DNA of 64,000 nt, taken from contig WHSR01000005.1 of assembly GCA_009379995.1 (NCBI GenBank), forward strand, positions 1 through 64,000, written 5' to 3'. Below the pieces are notes generated by a model, which worked only from the letters and a program-made list of their open reading frames with translations, searched no databases and had not been told where the DNA came from. Of this stretch, positions 38,098-45,709 are shown piece by piece; position 1 is the stretch's first letter; every line of letters starts with the position of its first letter. Both the position numbers and the translations under genes were made by a program. Origin of the DNA: Streptosporangiales bacterium. Its GTDB lineage: Bacteria; Actinomycetota; Actinomycetes; Streptosporangiales; WHSR01.

Positions 38098-39291
38098 ATG
38101 GACAGAGCCACGACACGCATCCTCGTATCACACGCAGGTGCCCTTCCAGCACCGGCCGAGTTCGAGCAAGCACTCCTGGAAGCGCCAACCGATACCGAAG
38201 GACTGAACCGCCGCCTCCCCGCGGCGGTGACGGACGTCGTCAGCCAACAGATCGAGTCCGGAGTCGACATCGTAAACGACGGAGAGTTGAGCAAGCGCTC
38301 GGACGGAGGAGGCGGGTTCACCTACTATGCCATGAAGCGCCTCGGCGGACTTGAATATCGTGACTTCAGCCCGGAGGATTCACCGGCACGGCTGCGCAAT
38401 ATTACCGAACGCGATGCTCTCGACTATCCAGGTTTTCACGCGCAGGTTCGCACTATGCGGCCGGTGTCGATGACGAAGCAGCTGAACCGGGATGCTCCGC
38501 CCGCAGTGATGTGCGTCGGGCGTCTTCGTTATCGCGGCGCCGAGGCCGTCGGCATCGATATCGCGAATCTCAAGTCCGCGTTGTCTCCGCACGGCGCTGA
38601 GGGCTTCCTATCAGCGGTGGCACCAGGAACCGTCGAGCACTGGCTCTTCAACGAGTACTACTCTAGCGATGAGGAGTTCCTATTTGTGATCGCCGACGCT
38701 CTCCATGACGAGTATAGGGCGATCACGGATGCCGGCCTGCTCTTGCAGATCGACGACCCCGATCTCGCCGATGGCTGGCAGATGTTTCCCCACATGTCGA
38801 TCTCGGATTATCGGAAGTACGCACAGCTACGGGTTGAGGCGCTGAACCACGCGCTGCGCGATTGCCCGCGTGACCTCGTGCGGCTTCATGTCTGTTGGGG
38901 CAGTGGCCACGGGCCCCACGTCAACGACGTCCCGCTTGACGACATCGTGGACATCATTCTGCAAGTGAAGGCGGCCTGCATCTCGATCGAGGCCTCAAAC
39001 CCTCGGCACGACCACGAGTGGCGGACGTGGGAGTCGACCCGGCTGCCGGAAGGGACGTCGATCATGCCAGGGGTCGCCGGTCACTGCACAGACGTTGTCG
39101 AGCATCCCCGATTGGTAGCTGACCGGCTCATTCGCTGGGCTGGCCTGGTCGGGAAGGAGAACGTCATCGCCGGGACCGACTGCGGCCTCGGGCCCCGCGT
39201 CGCCCACCCAGAGATTGCCTGGGGGAAACTACGCGCAATGGTCGAAGGGGCACGGATCGCCAGCGAAGAGCTGTGGGACCGAGGGGCATGA
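38098..39291 (+). CDS. MetE/cobalamin-independent methionine-synthase-like enzyme
   Basis: A 397-residue protein with the C-terminal catalytic barrel of MetE only (Meth_synt_2), half the length of real MetE (about 750). Zinc ligands appear intact: H-V-C-W-G-S-G-H near residue 263, an E-A-S-N region near 300, and the last cysteine in A-G-T-D-C-G-L-G near 362. Single-barrel members include epoxyalkane:coenzyme M transferase and methyl/thiol transferases of catabolic clusters, so methionine synthesis is not assured. GAAAGGA precedes the ATG. Base composition around 38.6 kb is clearly lower in GC than the flanks (30 of 60 in 38641-38700). Neighbours are a Rieske oxygenase and a binding protein. 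Confidence 0.8.
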   Translation: MDRATTRILVSHAGALPAPAEFEQALLEAPTDTEGLNRRLPAAVTDVVSQQIESGVDIVNDGELSKRSDGGGGFTYYAMKRLGGLEYRDFSPEDSPARLRNITERDALDYPGFHAQVRTMRPVSMTKQLNRDAPPAVMCVGRLRYRGAEAVGIDIANLKSALSPHGAEGFLSAVAPGTVEHWLFNEYYSSDEEFLFVIADALHDEYRAITDAGLLLQIDDPDLADGWQMFPHMSISDYRKYAQLRVEALNHALRDCPRDLVRLHVCWGSGHGPHVNDVPLDDIVDIILQVKAACISIEASNPRHDHEWRTWESTRLPEGTSIMPGVAGHCTDVVEHPRLVADRLIRWAGLVGKENVIAGTDCGLGPRVAHPEIAWGKLRAMVEGARIASEELWDRGA

Positions 39292-39351
39292 ACGCAGCAA
39301 CCGAGGCGACCTGACGTCCTTGACCGGGTTCAGGGGCCTGCAGCGCCCCGA

Positions 39352-39587
39352 TCAAATCCGGAGGGACGGTCGCGGCGTCGGAACCGGCCGCCCCTCCCTG
39401 ATCAGTCGACGAATATGCTCCTCTCGCAGCTGCTCGATTCTGTCGAGAGCATCAAACGGCGAACGTGCCTCGGCTACACACCCGGAAGCTCTTCGTACTC
39501 CAGGCGGCAGACCCACTCACCATCAGGGCCCTCGACCGAAGCCACGTCGAGGATATATGGAACAGCCAGGTAATCTTTCTCGTCCAT
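39352..39587 (-). pseudogene. HicB-like small protein, frameshifted
   Basis: From ATG 39587 the first 37 codons give Y-I-L-D-V-A-S-V-E-G-P-D-G-E-W-V-C-R-L-E-Y-E-E-L-P-G, then hit TAG. One base over, the frame continues V-A-E-A-R-S-P-F-D-A-L-D-R-I-E-Q-L-R-E-E-H and ends P-R-P-S-L at TGA 39352-39354. Joined, the 78 residues have the HicB antitoxin-like beta fold (E-L-P-G-C, a helix with E-A/D-A-L, and a Pro-rich end). No HicA toxin gene is adjacent. It follows the Rieske gene, with which it may be co-transcribed. Confidence 0.55.
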
Positions 39588-39654
39588 GGTACGCCCGCGT
39601 TCTCGTGTCCGTGATCGACGTCGAAGGGTGCACCTGCCGTCGCCCGGCGCGTCG

Positions 39655-40983
39655 CTATACACCGCCGGCGAGCGAGGGGTCCAGTTCGGGATGTTCGACA
39701 CCTGCTCGACGCAGATCCCTCGTCGCCTCGATCCAATCGGCGTCCTTCGGCAAGACCACGCCGCCAGACCGCTGTCGAAACGCCTCGGGCTCGTCCACGC
39801 CCGGCGGCGTCACCCCTTCGTCGGTCAACGCCTTCGCCGCTGCCATCAACCGTCGCCGCACCCGAATCACCATCATGTCCGAGGTCCCCAGCCTCTCCTG
39901 TGTGCGGTCGTAAATACCTCCCATACTCTCGGTGACAGCCTGGTCCTCCGCGGGGTTCCCCCCACCGATCCCGGTATAGCTGTCTAGCCGTCGTTGGCTT
40001 TCGCGATCTATGAGATAGTCGTTGTCCTCGTTCTGCTCCGGGCGGAACCGTCCGAGCCAGCCCGTCGTATTCGGCAATATCTTCTGGCGCATTCCCTTTT
40101 GTATTCCAACGCGCTGACCCGGCGGTGCCGCATTGGCGGACGGGAGACCGAACATCAGACGTATCGTGTGGTGGTCGTCCATCGGAATCCACGCCGTCAC
40201 GCCCACTCTACGCCCCAACACGCCGACTGGAGGCATCGTGTAAAGCGGGAACAGGAAGTGTCCGATTCGCCAATATAGTTCGTCGTCGGTGTCGGCCGGT
40301 CGATACGCACCGTAGGTCGCCCCAAACTCGGTGTTCAACACCTTGTAGCGCGGTGCGCGATCGCGCAACATGTACTGGATGAACGTCCCATCTCTTACCT
40401 CTTCCGGCGAGCCGTGGCCGATGTGCAGGAAACCCACGTGGCAGGTGTCGGTGTCGCCCTCGAGTGCCTGCAGCCAGTTACAGTTCAGCTGAAGAGCGAA
40501 CGGCGCGAGCAGCTGGTCCGGCGGGACGTCGAACGGCTCGAACGCCGGCATCGGGGGTGGCTGCTCACGTGGTCCCAGGTAGGCCCACACAACACCTGCG
40601 CGTTCGGTGCACGGATATCCGCGTGGCTTTACCTTGTGCTTGAAATCGCTGTCCGGCGGCTCGCTCGGCATGTCCACGCAGCGGCCCGTTACGTCGTACT
40701 TCCATCCGTGGTAAACACAGCGTAGGCCGTTGTCCTCGTTACGTCCGAAGAACAGGGAAGCACCGCGGTGTGGGCAGTTGTGCGGCAACAGCCCCACCCG
40801 ACCGGAGGTGTCGCGAAACGCGACCAACTTCTCCCCCAACAGCAACACCCGTATCGGGCCAGAGTCCGGTCCCGGCAGCTCACTCGACAACAGCGCGGGC
40901 ACCCAGTACTGGCGCATAAGGTCACCTATCGCGGTGCCGGGCCCTATCCTAGTCGCAAACTCGTTGTCTTCCCGGCTTAGCAC
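39655..40983 (-). CDS. Rieske [2Fe-2S] aromatic-ring oxygenase, alpha subunit
   Basis: A 442-residue oxygenase of the phthalate/phenoxybenzoate-dioxygenase group. Rieske cluster ligands C70-P-H72 and C89-x2-H92 are intact, and the non-heme iron histidines are H182 and H187 in E-G-D-T-D-T-C-H-V-G-F-L-H. Such enzymes hydroxylate aromatic rings or O-demethylate aryl ethers, using a separate reductase that is not encoded nearby. Start: TTG 40989 or GTG 40983; the family usually begins M-L-S-R-E-D-N-E, so GTG 40983 is chosen. Part of the 36-42 kb island; the gene upstream on the same strand is the NTF2-PNPOx fusion. Confidence 0.9.
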   Translation of the reverse strand: MLSREDNEFATRIGPGTAIGDLMRQYWVPALLSSELPGPDSGPIRVLLLGEKLVAFRDTSGRVGLLPHNCPHRGASLFFGRNEDNGLRCVYHGWKYDVTGRCVDMPSEPPDSDFKHKVKPRGYPCTERAGVVWAYLGPREQPPPMPAFEPFDVPPDQLLAPFALQLNCNWLQALEGDTDTCHVGFLHIGHGSPEEVRDGTFIQYMLRDRAPRYKVLNTEFGATYGAYRPADTDDELYWRIGHFLFPLYTMPPVGVLGRRVGVTAWIPMDDHHTIRLMFGLPSANAAPPGQRVGIQKGMRQKILPNTTGWLGRFRPEQNEDNDYLIDRESQRRLDSYTGIGGGNPAEDQAVTESMGGIYDRTQERLGTSDMMVIRVRRRLMAAAKALTDEGVTPPGVDEPEAFRQRSGGVVLPKDADWIEATRDLRRAGVEHPELDPSLAGGV

Positions 40984-41067
40984 TTCCAACAGTCCTTTCG
41001 CGGAACAATTCGCCCTGTGCTGGAGTTGTTCGGGATGGCGTCGCGGCTCGTACGGCCCTCCGGGGCC

Positions 41068-41877
41068 TCATCGAGAGGGCCGCACGAGGACCGGGCCGGC
41101 AGGTGAAGAACCTGTGACTTCGTCGATATCGATGACTACCGCCGTCCCCTCTCGGGACGGGTCATGGTTCTGCTCAACCTCGGGAGAGAGCCAGAATACA
41201 GCCTCCCGGGTGTCTTCATCAGTTACGATCCTCCCGGTGCCGGAAATTGTCAGAGTCGTCCTGGTACGACTGTCGCGGTAAAGTAGGGACATCGCCGGCC
41301 GATAAGGCAGACTTGCTGTCAAGCCTTTCGAAGTTGGGCGTGCCCAGATACACAGCTGTGTGCCGGTAAGACACTGCACGCTTCCGCGTGGAGAGAGGCG
41401 AGGCCTGCCTTCGTCGTCAACATAGCCTACGATCATGGGCGTGCCATTGGCAAGCGCATTATTGATCACCGAACGCAGCTCGGGTGACAGCTCCGTAGCT
41501 TGTCGGGGAGGCGAGCTCCGTTCTGTGCTGAACTCGATGCGAGTAACCTCGTCATTATCGGCAAAGCCGACGACAATCTTTGAAGACAGGGGCGCCGCAC
41601 CTACTCCTGGAAAGGTACCTGTCACCTGCATAGCGTCGCCGTCGTCGGTCACCGGGGTAGGCATTGACCAAGCACCACGTAGGTACACGGGTGTCAAGGG
41701 CCACTGGGCAGCCAGGTGTTGGCGAACCGCTTTGCAGCCGGTAAGTTCCTTCCCGTCTACCGCAAGCGTTATGGATTCGGCCAAGAAGGACGCCGCGTAC
41801 CTCGCAGCTGATGACTCCGCTGTTCTTACCGCCTTGAGGACCGCTTGTGTGGCCTTGCTGCGTAGTTCCCTGTCCAC
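41068..41877 (-). CDS. NTF2/SnoaL-like + pyridoxamine-5'-phosphate-oxidase-like fusion protein
   Basis: 269 residues in two parts. Residues about 1-120 resemble the NTF2/SnoaL cone fold (Y-A-A-S-F-L-A-E-S-I-T-L-A-V-D-G and the strand pattern to I-E-F-S-T-E). Residues about 130-260 are a PNPOx/flavin-reductase split barrel (N-G-T-P-M-I-V-G-Y-V-D-D-E-G-R-P-R-L-S-P-R-G, then L-L-Y-R-D). It probably binds FMN, heme or F420; the reaction is unknown. GTG 41877 has GGAGGA about eight bases upstream. Likely first gene of the minus-strand unit with the Rieske oxygenase, so it may assist that oxidation. Confidence 0.72.
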   Translation of the reverse strand: MDRELRSKATQAVLKAVRTAESSAARYAASFLAESITLAVDGKELTGCKAVRQHLAAQWPLTPVYLRGAWSMPTPVTDDGDAMQVTGTFPGVGAAPLSSKIVVGFADNDEVTRIEFSTERSSPPRQATELSPELRSVINNALANGTPMIVGYVDDEGRPRLSPRGSVQCLTGTQLCIWARPTSKGLTASLPYRPAMSLLYRDSRTRTTLTISGTGRIVTDEDTREAVFWLSPEVEQNHDPSREGTAVVIDIDEVTGSSPAGPVLVRPSR

Positions 41878-42199
41878 CCCTCATCTCCTCCCTACGCCTC
41901 CCGGCGCCGGACGCGAGTTCACCACACCATCACCAGCGGTCGCGGGATCGAAACCCTGACGCGCATTGTGCGCCGGGGCGGCGATGGCGGGACGTTTCTC
42001 ATCTGCCGGCGAACTCCTCCGGCTCCAAACGATCGCTCTTGATCAGACGCACCCTTTCCGCACCCCGCGGGCCCTATGGTCAATAAAGGCGAGGTGGGCT
42101 GCCTTAGCCATCAAGGCCTGAAACAATATTGTCAACAACTACGTAGTCATCATCGGCGGCAACCGGACCGCTGTCAAGGTCCGCGTTGACTGCACGGAT
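41878..42199 (-). promoter_or_regulatory. 322-base gap with two adjacent palindromes ahead of the Rieske unit
   Basis: No gene seen. Near its right end are two perfect 10-bp palindromes five bases apart: ACAATATTGT (42123-42132) and ACTACGTAGT (42138-42147). On the minus strand TTGACA (42135-42130) overlaps the first. No convincing -10 follows at 16-18 bases, so the start of transcription is unclear. The AT-rich composition (28 G+C of 60 at 42121-42180) is foreign to the chromosome around it. A GntR- or TetR-type operator is plausible. Confidence 0.45.
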
Positions 42200-44176
42200 T
42201 CAGTCGTGGGGGCGGCGTGCGGCGCCCGGCCCGGGCCGCTCGGGGCGGCCGCGGATCCTGTCTGCGGATACGAGCTGCCAGGGCACGCTCGTCACCATGA
42301 CACCGGGCTGGAACAACAGGCGCCCCTTGAGCCGAAGCGCACTCTGGTTGTGCAGCAGGTGCTCCCACCAGTGGCCGACCACGTACTCCGGGATGAACAC
42401 GGTCACCACGTCCCGTGGGCTGCGCCGACGCACGGCCCGGACGTAGTCGAGCACCGGACGGGTGACCTCCCGGTACGGCGAGTCGAGGATCTTGAGAGTT
42501 ACGGGGATGTCACGGCTTTCCCACTCGTCCTCGAGCTCCTGTGCCTCCTGGGCGTCGACAGCCACGGTGACGGCCTCGAGGGTGGAAGGCCGGGTCGCCC
42601 GCGCGTAGGCCAGCGCCCGCAGAGCGGGCTTGTGGATCTTGGAGACGAGCACGATGGCGTGGTTGCGCGCCGGAAGCGTGACGTCTTCGCCCGTCGGAGT
42701 CAGCTCGCGCGTCACCGAGTCGTAGTGGCGGCGGATCCCCTTCATCGTGAGGAAGACGATCGGCATCGCGACGACAACGATCCAGGCACCGTGGGTGAAC
42801 TTCGTGATGAGGACGACGACCAGTACCACGCCGGTGACCGAACCGCCGACCGCGTTGATGACCCGCGACCGCATCATCCTGCGCCGCGCGCGGGGGTCCG
42901 TCTCGCTGCGGAGCAACCGGGTCCAGTGCCGCACCATGCCGGTCTGGCTGAACGTGAACGACACGAACACGCCGATGATGTACAGCTGGATCAGCCGGGT
43001 CACCTCGGCGTTGAAGGCGTAGATGAGCAGGCCGGCGAAGGTCGCCAACAGCACTATCCCGTTGCTGAACGCCAGGCGGTCGCCGCGGGTGTGCAGCTGG
43101 CGCGGGAGGTAGCGGTTCTGCGCGAGGATCGAGCCGAGCACCGGGAAACCGTTGAACGCGGTGTTCGCGGCGAGCACCAGGATGAGGGCGGTGACCAGCG
43201 ACAGGTAGTAGAACCCGGGCGGGAAGTTGCTGAAGACCGCGCTCGCGACCTGAGTGATCGCCGTCTGCTGGTGGTAGCCGGGCGGCGCGCCGACCAGGGT
43301 GTCCGGGTTTTCGGTGACCCGTACCTGGGTGACGAGGGAGAGCGCCACGATCCCGCCGAACATCGTCACCGCGATGAGCCCGAGGACGAGCAGCGTCTTG
43401 GCGGCGTTGGGCCCCTTGGGCGGCCGGAACGCCGGAACGCCGTTGCAGATCGCCTCGACGCCGGTGAGCGCCGCGGAACCCGAGGAAAAGGCCCGCAGCA
43501 GCAAGAAGGCGAACGCGAACCCGGCCAACTGTCCGCCCTCCGGAGCGATCTCCAGGTCGGCGCTTGGAGCGCGCATCTCGTGGCCGAGCAGCAGCCGTAG
43601 CCCGGCGTAGGCGATCATCCCCAGCACCCCGACGATGAAGGCGTAGGTGGGCACCGCGAACGTGATGCCGGACTCCCGCACGCCGCGCAGGTTCATGATC
43701 ATCAATACGGCCACGATCACGAGCGCGGCGAAAACCATGTAGTGGGCCAGTATCGGGACCGCCGCGGCGAGGTTGGCCACCCCCGCCGAGACGGAGACCG
43801 CCACCGTCAGCACGTAGTCGATGAGCAGCGCGCTCGCCACCATCAGGCCCGCCTGCGGACCGTGGTTGACGGTGGTCACCTCGTAGTCGCCGCCACCACT
43901 GGTGTAGGCGCGCACGTTCTGCCGATACGAGGCCACCACGATGAGCAGGACGACGACTATGCACGCCGCGATCCACGGCGCGTAGACGTAGCCGGCCGTC
44001 CCGAGGAACGCCATCACGAGCAGGATCTCTTCGGGCGCGTACGCGACGGAGGAGAGCGGGTCGCTGGCGAACACCGGGAGAGCGATTCGCTTGGGCAGCA
44101 GCTGTTCGTGTAGCTGTGTGCTGCGCAACGCGCGTCCGACGACGAGCCTCTTGGCGAGGTCCAGCGGATTGGGCAC
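42200..44176 (-). CDS. APC-superfamily potassium transporter (KimA-like)
   Basis: A 658-residue permease with about 12 membrane helices followed by a cytosolic region of about 180 residues (from V-T-L-P-A-R-N-H-A-I-V-L-V-S-K-I-H-K-P). That tail is characteristic of the KimA/YdaO group of high-affinity K+/H+ symporters in the APC superfamily, often regulated by c-di-AMP. Family blocks: S-D-P-L-S-S-V-A-Y-A-P-E-E and T-S-G-G-G-D-Y. GTG 44176. Divergent from two TrkA genes, which probably encode its regulatory subunits; the 126-base gap holds an inverted repeat. Confidence 0.88.
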   Translation of the reverse strand: MPNPLDLAKRLVVGRALRSTQLHEQLLPKRIALPVFASDPLSSVAYAPEEILLVMAFLGTAGYVYAPWIAACIVVVLLIVVASYRQNVRAYTSGGGDYEVTTVNHGPQAGLMVASALLIDYVLTVAVSVSAGVANLAAAVPILAHYMVFAALVIVAVLMIMNLRGVRESGITFAVPTYAFIVGVLGMIAYAGLRLLLGHEMRAPSADLEIAPEGGQLAGFAFAFLLLRAFSSGSAALTGVEAICNGVPAFRPPKGPNAAKTLLVLGLIAVTMFGGIVALSLVTQVRVTENPDTLVGAPPGYHQQTAITQVASAVFSNFPPGFYYLSLVTALILVLAANTAFNGFPVLGSILAQNRYLPRQLHTRGDRLAFSNGIVLLATFAGLLIYAFNAEVTRLIQLYIIGVFVSFTFSQTGMVRHWTRLLRSETDPRARRRMMRSRVINAVGGSVTGVVLVVVLITKFTHGAWIVVVAMPIVFLTMKGIRRHYDSVTRELTPTGEDVTLPARNHAIVLVSKIHKPALRALAYARATRPSTLEAVTVAVDAQEAQELEDEWESRDIPVTLKILDSPYREVTRPVLDYVRAVRRRSPRDVVTVFIPEYVVGHWWEHLLHNQSALRLKGRLLFQPGVMVTSVPWQLVSADRIRGRPERPGPGAARRPHD

Positions 44177-44197
44177 GCAAGGATGCTAGTGGTCGGC

Positions 44198-44211
44198 GCA
44201 AGAGATCTTGC
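44198..44211. promoter_or_regulatory. Inverted repeat between the KimA-like and TrkA genes
   Basis: GCAAGA and TCTTGC are separated by two bases, in the divergent promoter region. A dimeric regulator controlling both directions is possible. The gap is too short for a full c-di-AMP riboswitch on both strands, and I do not see one. Confidence 0.3.
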
Positions 44212-44302
44212 TAACGACGTCCCCCTCCCGCTGGGGCCATACTTGCCGGGAGGATGGTCACGTACGGACCGCCGCGACACCTCGAACACCGGGAAGGACA
44301 CC

Positions 44303-44968
44303 GTGCATGTCGTGATCATGGGATGTGGCAGGGTGGGCTCCACCCTGGCGCACATCCTTGAGGACATGGGGCACTCGGTGGCGATCATCGACCAGAACCC
44401 CGAGGCGTTCCGCAGGCTGCGCGCCCACTTCGGCGGCCGCCGGGTCACCGGCTTCGGCTTCGACCGCGACGTACTCATCGAGGCCGGCATCGAGCGTGCC
44501 GACGCATTCGTAGCGGTCAGCAGCGGCGATAACTCCAACATCATCTCGGCCCGGGTCGCCCGTGAGACGTTCCGCGTCGAGGGGGTGGTTGCCCGCATCT
44601 ACGACCCTCGCCGCGCGGAGGTCTACCAGCGGCTGGGTATCCCCACGGTGGCCACCGTGCGGTGGACCGCCGATCAGATACTCCGCCGTCTTTTCCCGCA
44701 CGCCCCGGAGCCGCTGTGGAGCGATCCCACCGGCTCGGTAGTCCTCGCGCAGGTGGACGTCAACCCCCGCTGGATCGGGGAAAAGATCTCCACCATGGAG
44801 GCCGCGTCGGGCACCCGCATCGCCCTGCTCAGCCGGTTCGGTGAGGGGGTCGTCGCGACCGGGGATACCGTGCTGCAGGAGGGCGACGTCGTCCATGTCG
44901 TCGCGCCGGCCGCCGAGATGGAACGGATCAGCGCTGTCTTCGCGGCCGGCGACGAAGGAGGCGAATGA
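44303..44968 (+). CDS. TrkA-family potassium-uptake regulatory protein, first copy
   Basis: A 221-residue RCK protein. The N-terminal TrkA_N Rossmann fold starts V-V-I-M-G-C-G-R-V-G-S-T-L-A, with the acidic residue of the NAD pocket in V-A-I-I-D-Q-N. The TrkA_C domain is residues about 140-221. It gates a K+ transporter in response to NAD(H), ATP or c-di-AMP. GTG 44303 follows AAGGA by four bases. The stop overlaps the next start (ATGATGC), so the two copies are made in equal ratio. Confidence 0.9.
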   Translation: MHVVIMGCGRVGSTLAHILEDMGHSVAIIDQNPEAFRRLRAHFGGRRVTGFGFDRDVLIEAGIERADAFVAVSSGDNSNIISARVARETFRVEGVVARIYDPRRAEVYQRLGIPTVATVRWTADQILRRLFPHAPEPLWSDPTGSVVLAQVDVNPRWIGEKISTMEAASGTRIALLSRFGEGVVATGDTVLQEGDVVHVVAPAAEMERISAVFAAGDEGGE

Positions 44969-45627
44969 TGCGGGTCGCGATCGCCGGAGCAGGAGCGGTG
45001 GGCCGGTCCATCGCCCAGGAGCTGCTGGGCAACGGCCACGAGGTGCTGCTCATCGACAAGAGTCCCAGGTCGATCAAGGTGGAGAGCGTTCCCCGGGCCG
45101 AGTGGCTGCTCGCCGACGCATGCGAGATCTCCTCGCTGGACGACGCCGGGCTGGAACGCTGTCAGGTCGTCGTGGCGGCGAGCGGGGACGACAAGGTCAA
45201 CCTGGTGGTCTCGCTGCTCGCGAAGACCGAGTACGGGGTGCCGCGGGTGGTCGCCCGCATCAACCATCCCAAGAATGAGTGGCTGTTCAACGAGTCATGG
45301 GGAGTGGACGTCGCGGTGTCCACCCCGCGTCTGCTGTCGGCTCTCGTCGAGGAGGCGGTCAGCGTCGGCGAGCTGGTACGGCTCCTGACGTTCCGGCAGG
45401 GCGATGCCGACCTCGTCGAACTCACCCTCCCCGACGACGCGGCCCTGGTCGGTCAGCGGGTAGGCGGGATCACCTGGCCGCCCGACACGGCCCTCGTAGC
45501 GATCCTGCGAGAGGGGCGGGTGCTCGTGCCGACCGCCGACGATCCCCTCGAGGTCGGCGACGAGCTGCTGTTCGTCGCCCGTCAGGAGATGGAGGGCGAG
45601 CTCGCGGACCTTCTGTCGAAGGCCTAG
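44965..45627 (+). CDS. TrkA-family potassium-uptake regulatory protein, second copy
   Basis: A 220-residue paralogue of the gene before it: G-A-G-A-V-G-R-S-I-A-Q-E-L Rossmann loop, V-L-L-I-D-K-S acidic position, V-V-A-A-S-G-D-D-K-V-N and a C-terminal RCK_C domain. The start overlaps the first copy as ATGA (44968 is a second in-frame ATG). A heterodimer serving the divergent KimA-like permease is inferred. Palindrome A copy 6 follows 20 bases past the stop. Confidence 0.9.
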   Translation: MMRVAIAGAGAVGRSIAQELLGNGHEVLLIDKSPRSIKVESVPRAEWLLADACEISSLDDAGLERCQVVVAASGDDKVNLVVSLLAKTEYGVPRVVARINHPKNEWLFNESWGVDVAVSTPRLLSALVEEAVSVGELVRLLTFRQGDADLVELTLPDDAALVGQRVGGITWPPDTALVAILREGRVLVPTADDPLEVGDELLFVARQEMEGELADLLSKA

Positions 45628-45647
45628 GGGCACCGCCCCGCCCCCTA

Positions 45648-45709
45648 TGGTTGTGATCTTGCAGAAATTTGAACCGGCCCGAGGTTGAATTTCTGCAAGA
45701 TCACGACCA
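45648..45709. repeat. Intergenic palindrome family A, copy 6
   Basis: Perfect core arms GTGATCTTGCAGAAATT (45653-45669) and complement (45688-45704), extended on both sides by G-U-type pairs to 45648 and 45709. It lies between convergent genes. The right arm contains the TGA stop of the ornithine-cyclodeaminase-like gene. Confidence 0.92.

Noticed and set aside
39352..39587. HicAB toxin-antitoxin system
   Set aside because: No HicA-like frame (small basic dsRBD-like protein) on either side; gene is frameshifted.
42510..44201. 563-codon frame over the KimA-like gene
   Set aside because: No membrane segments or motifs, composition of a frame-shifted shadow; the other frame is a well-supported permease.
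44177..44302. c-di-AMP (ydaO) riboswitch before the TrkA or KimA-like gene
   Set aside because: The gap is 126 bases and shared by two divergent promoters; I could not find the conserved riboswitch cores.
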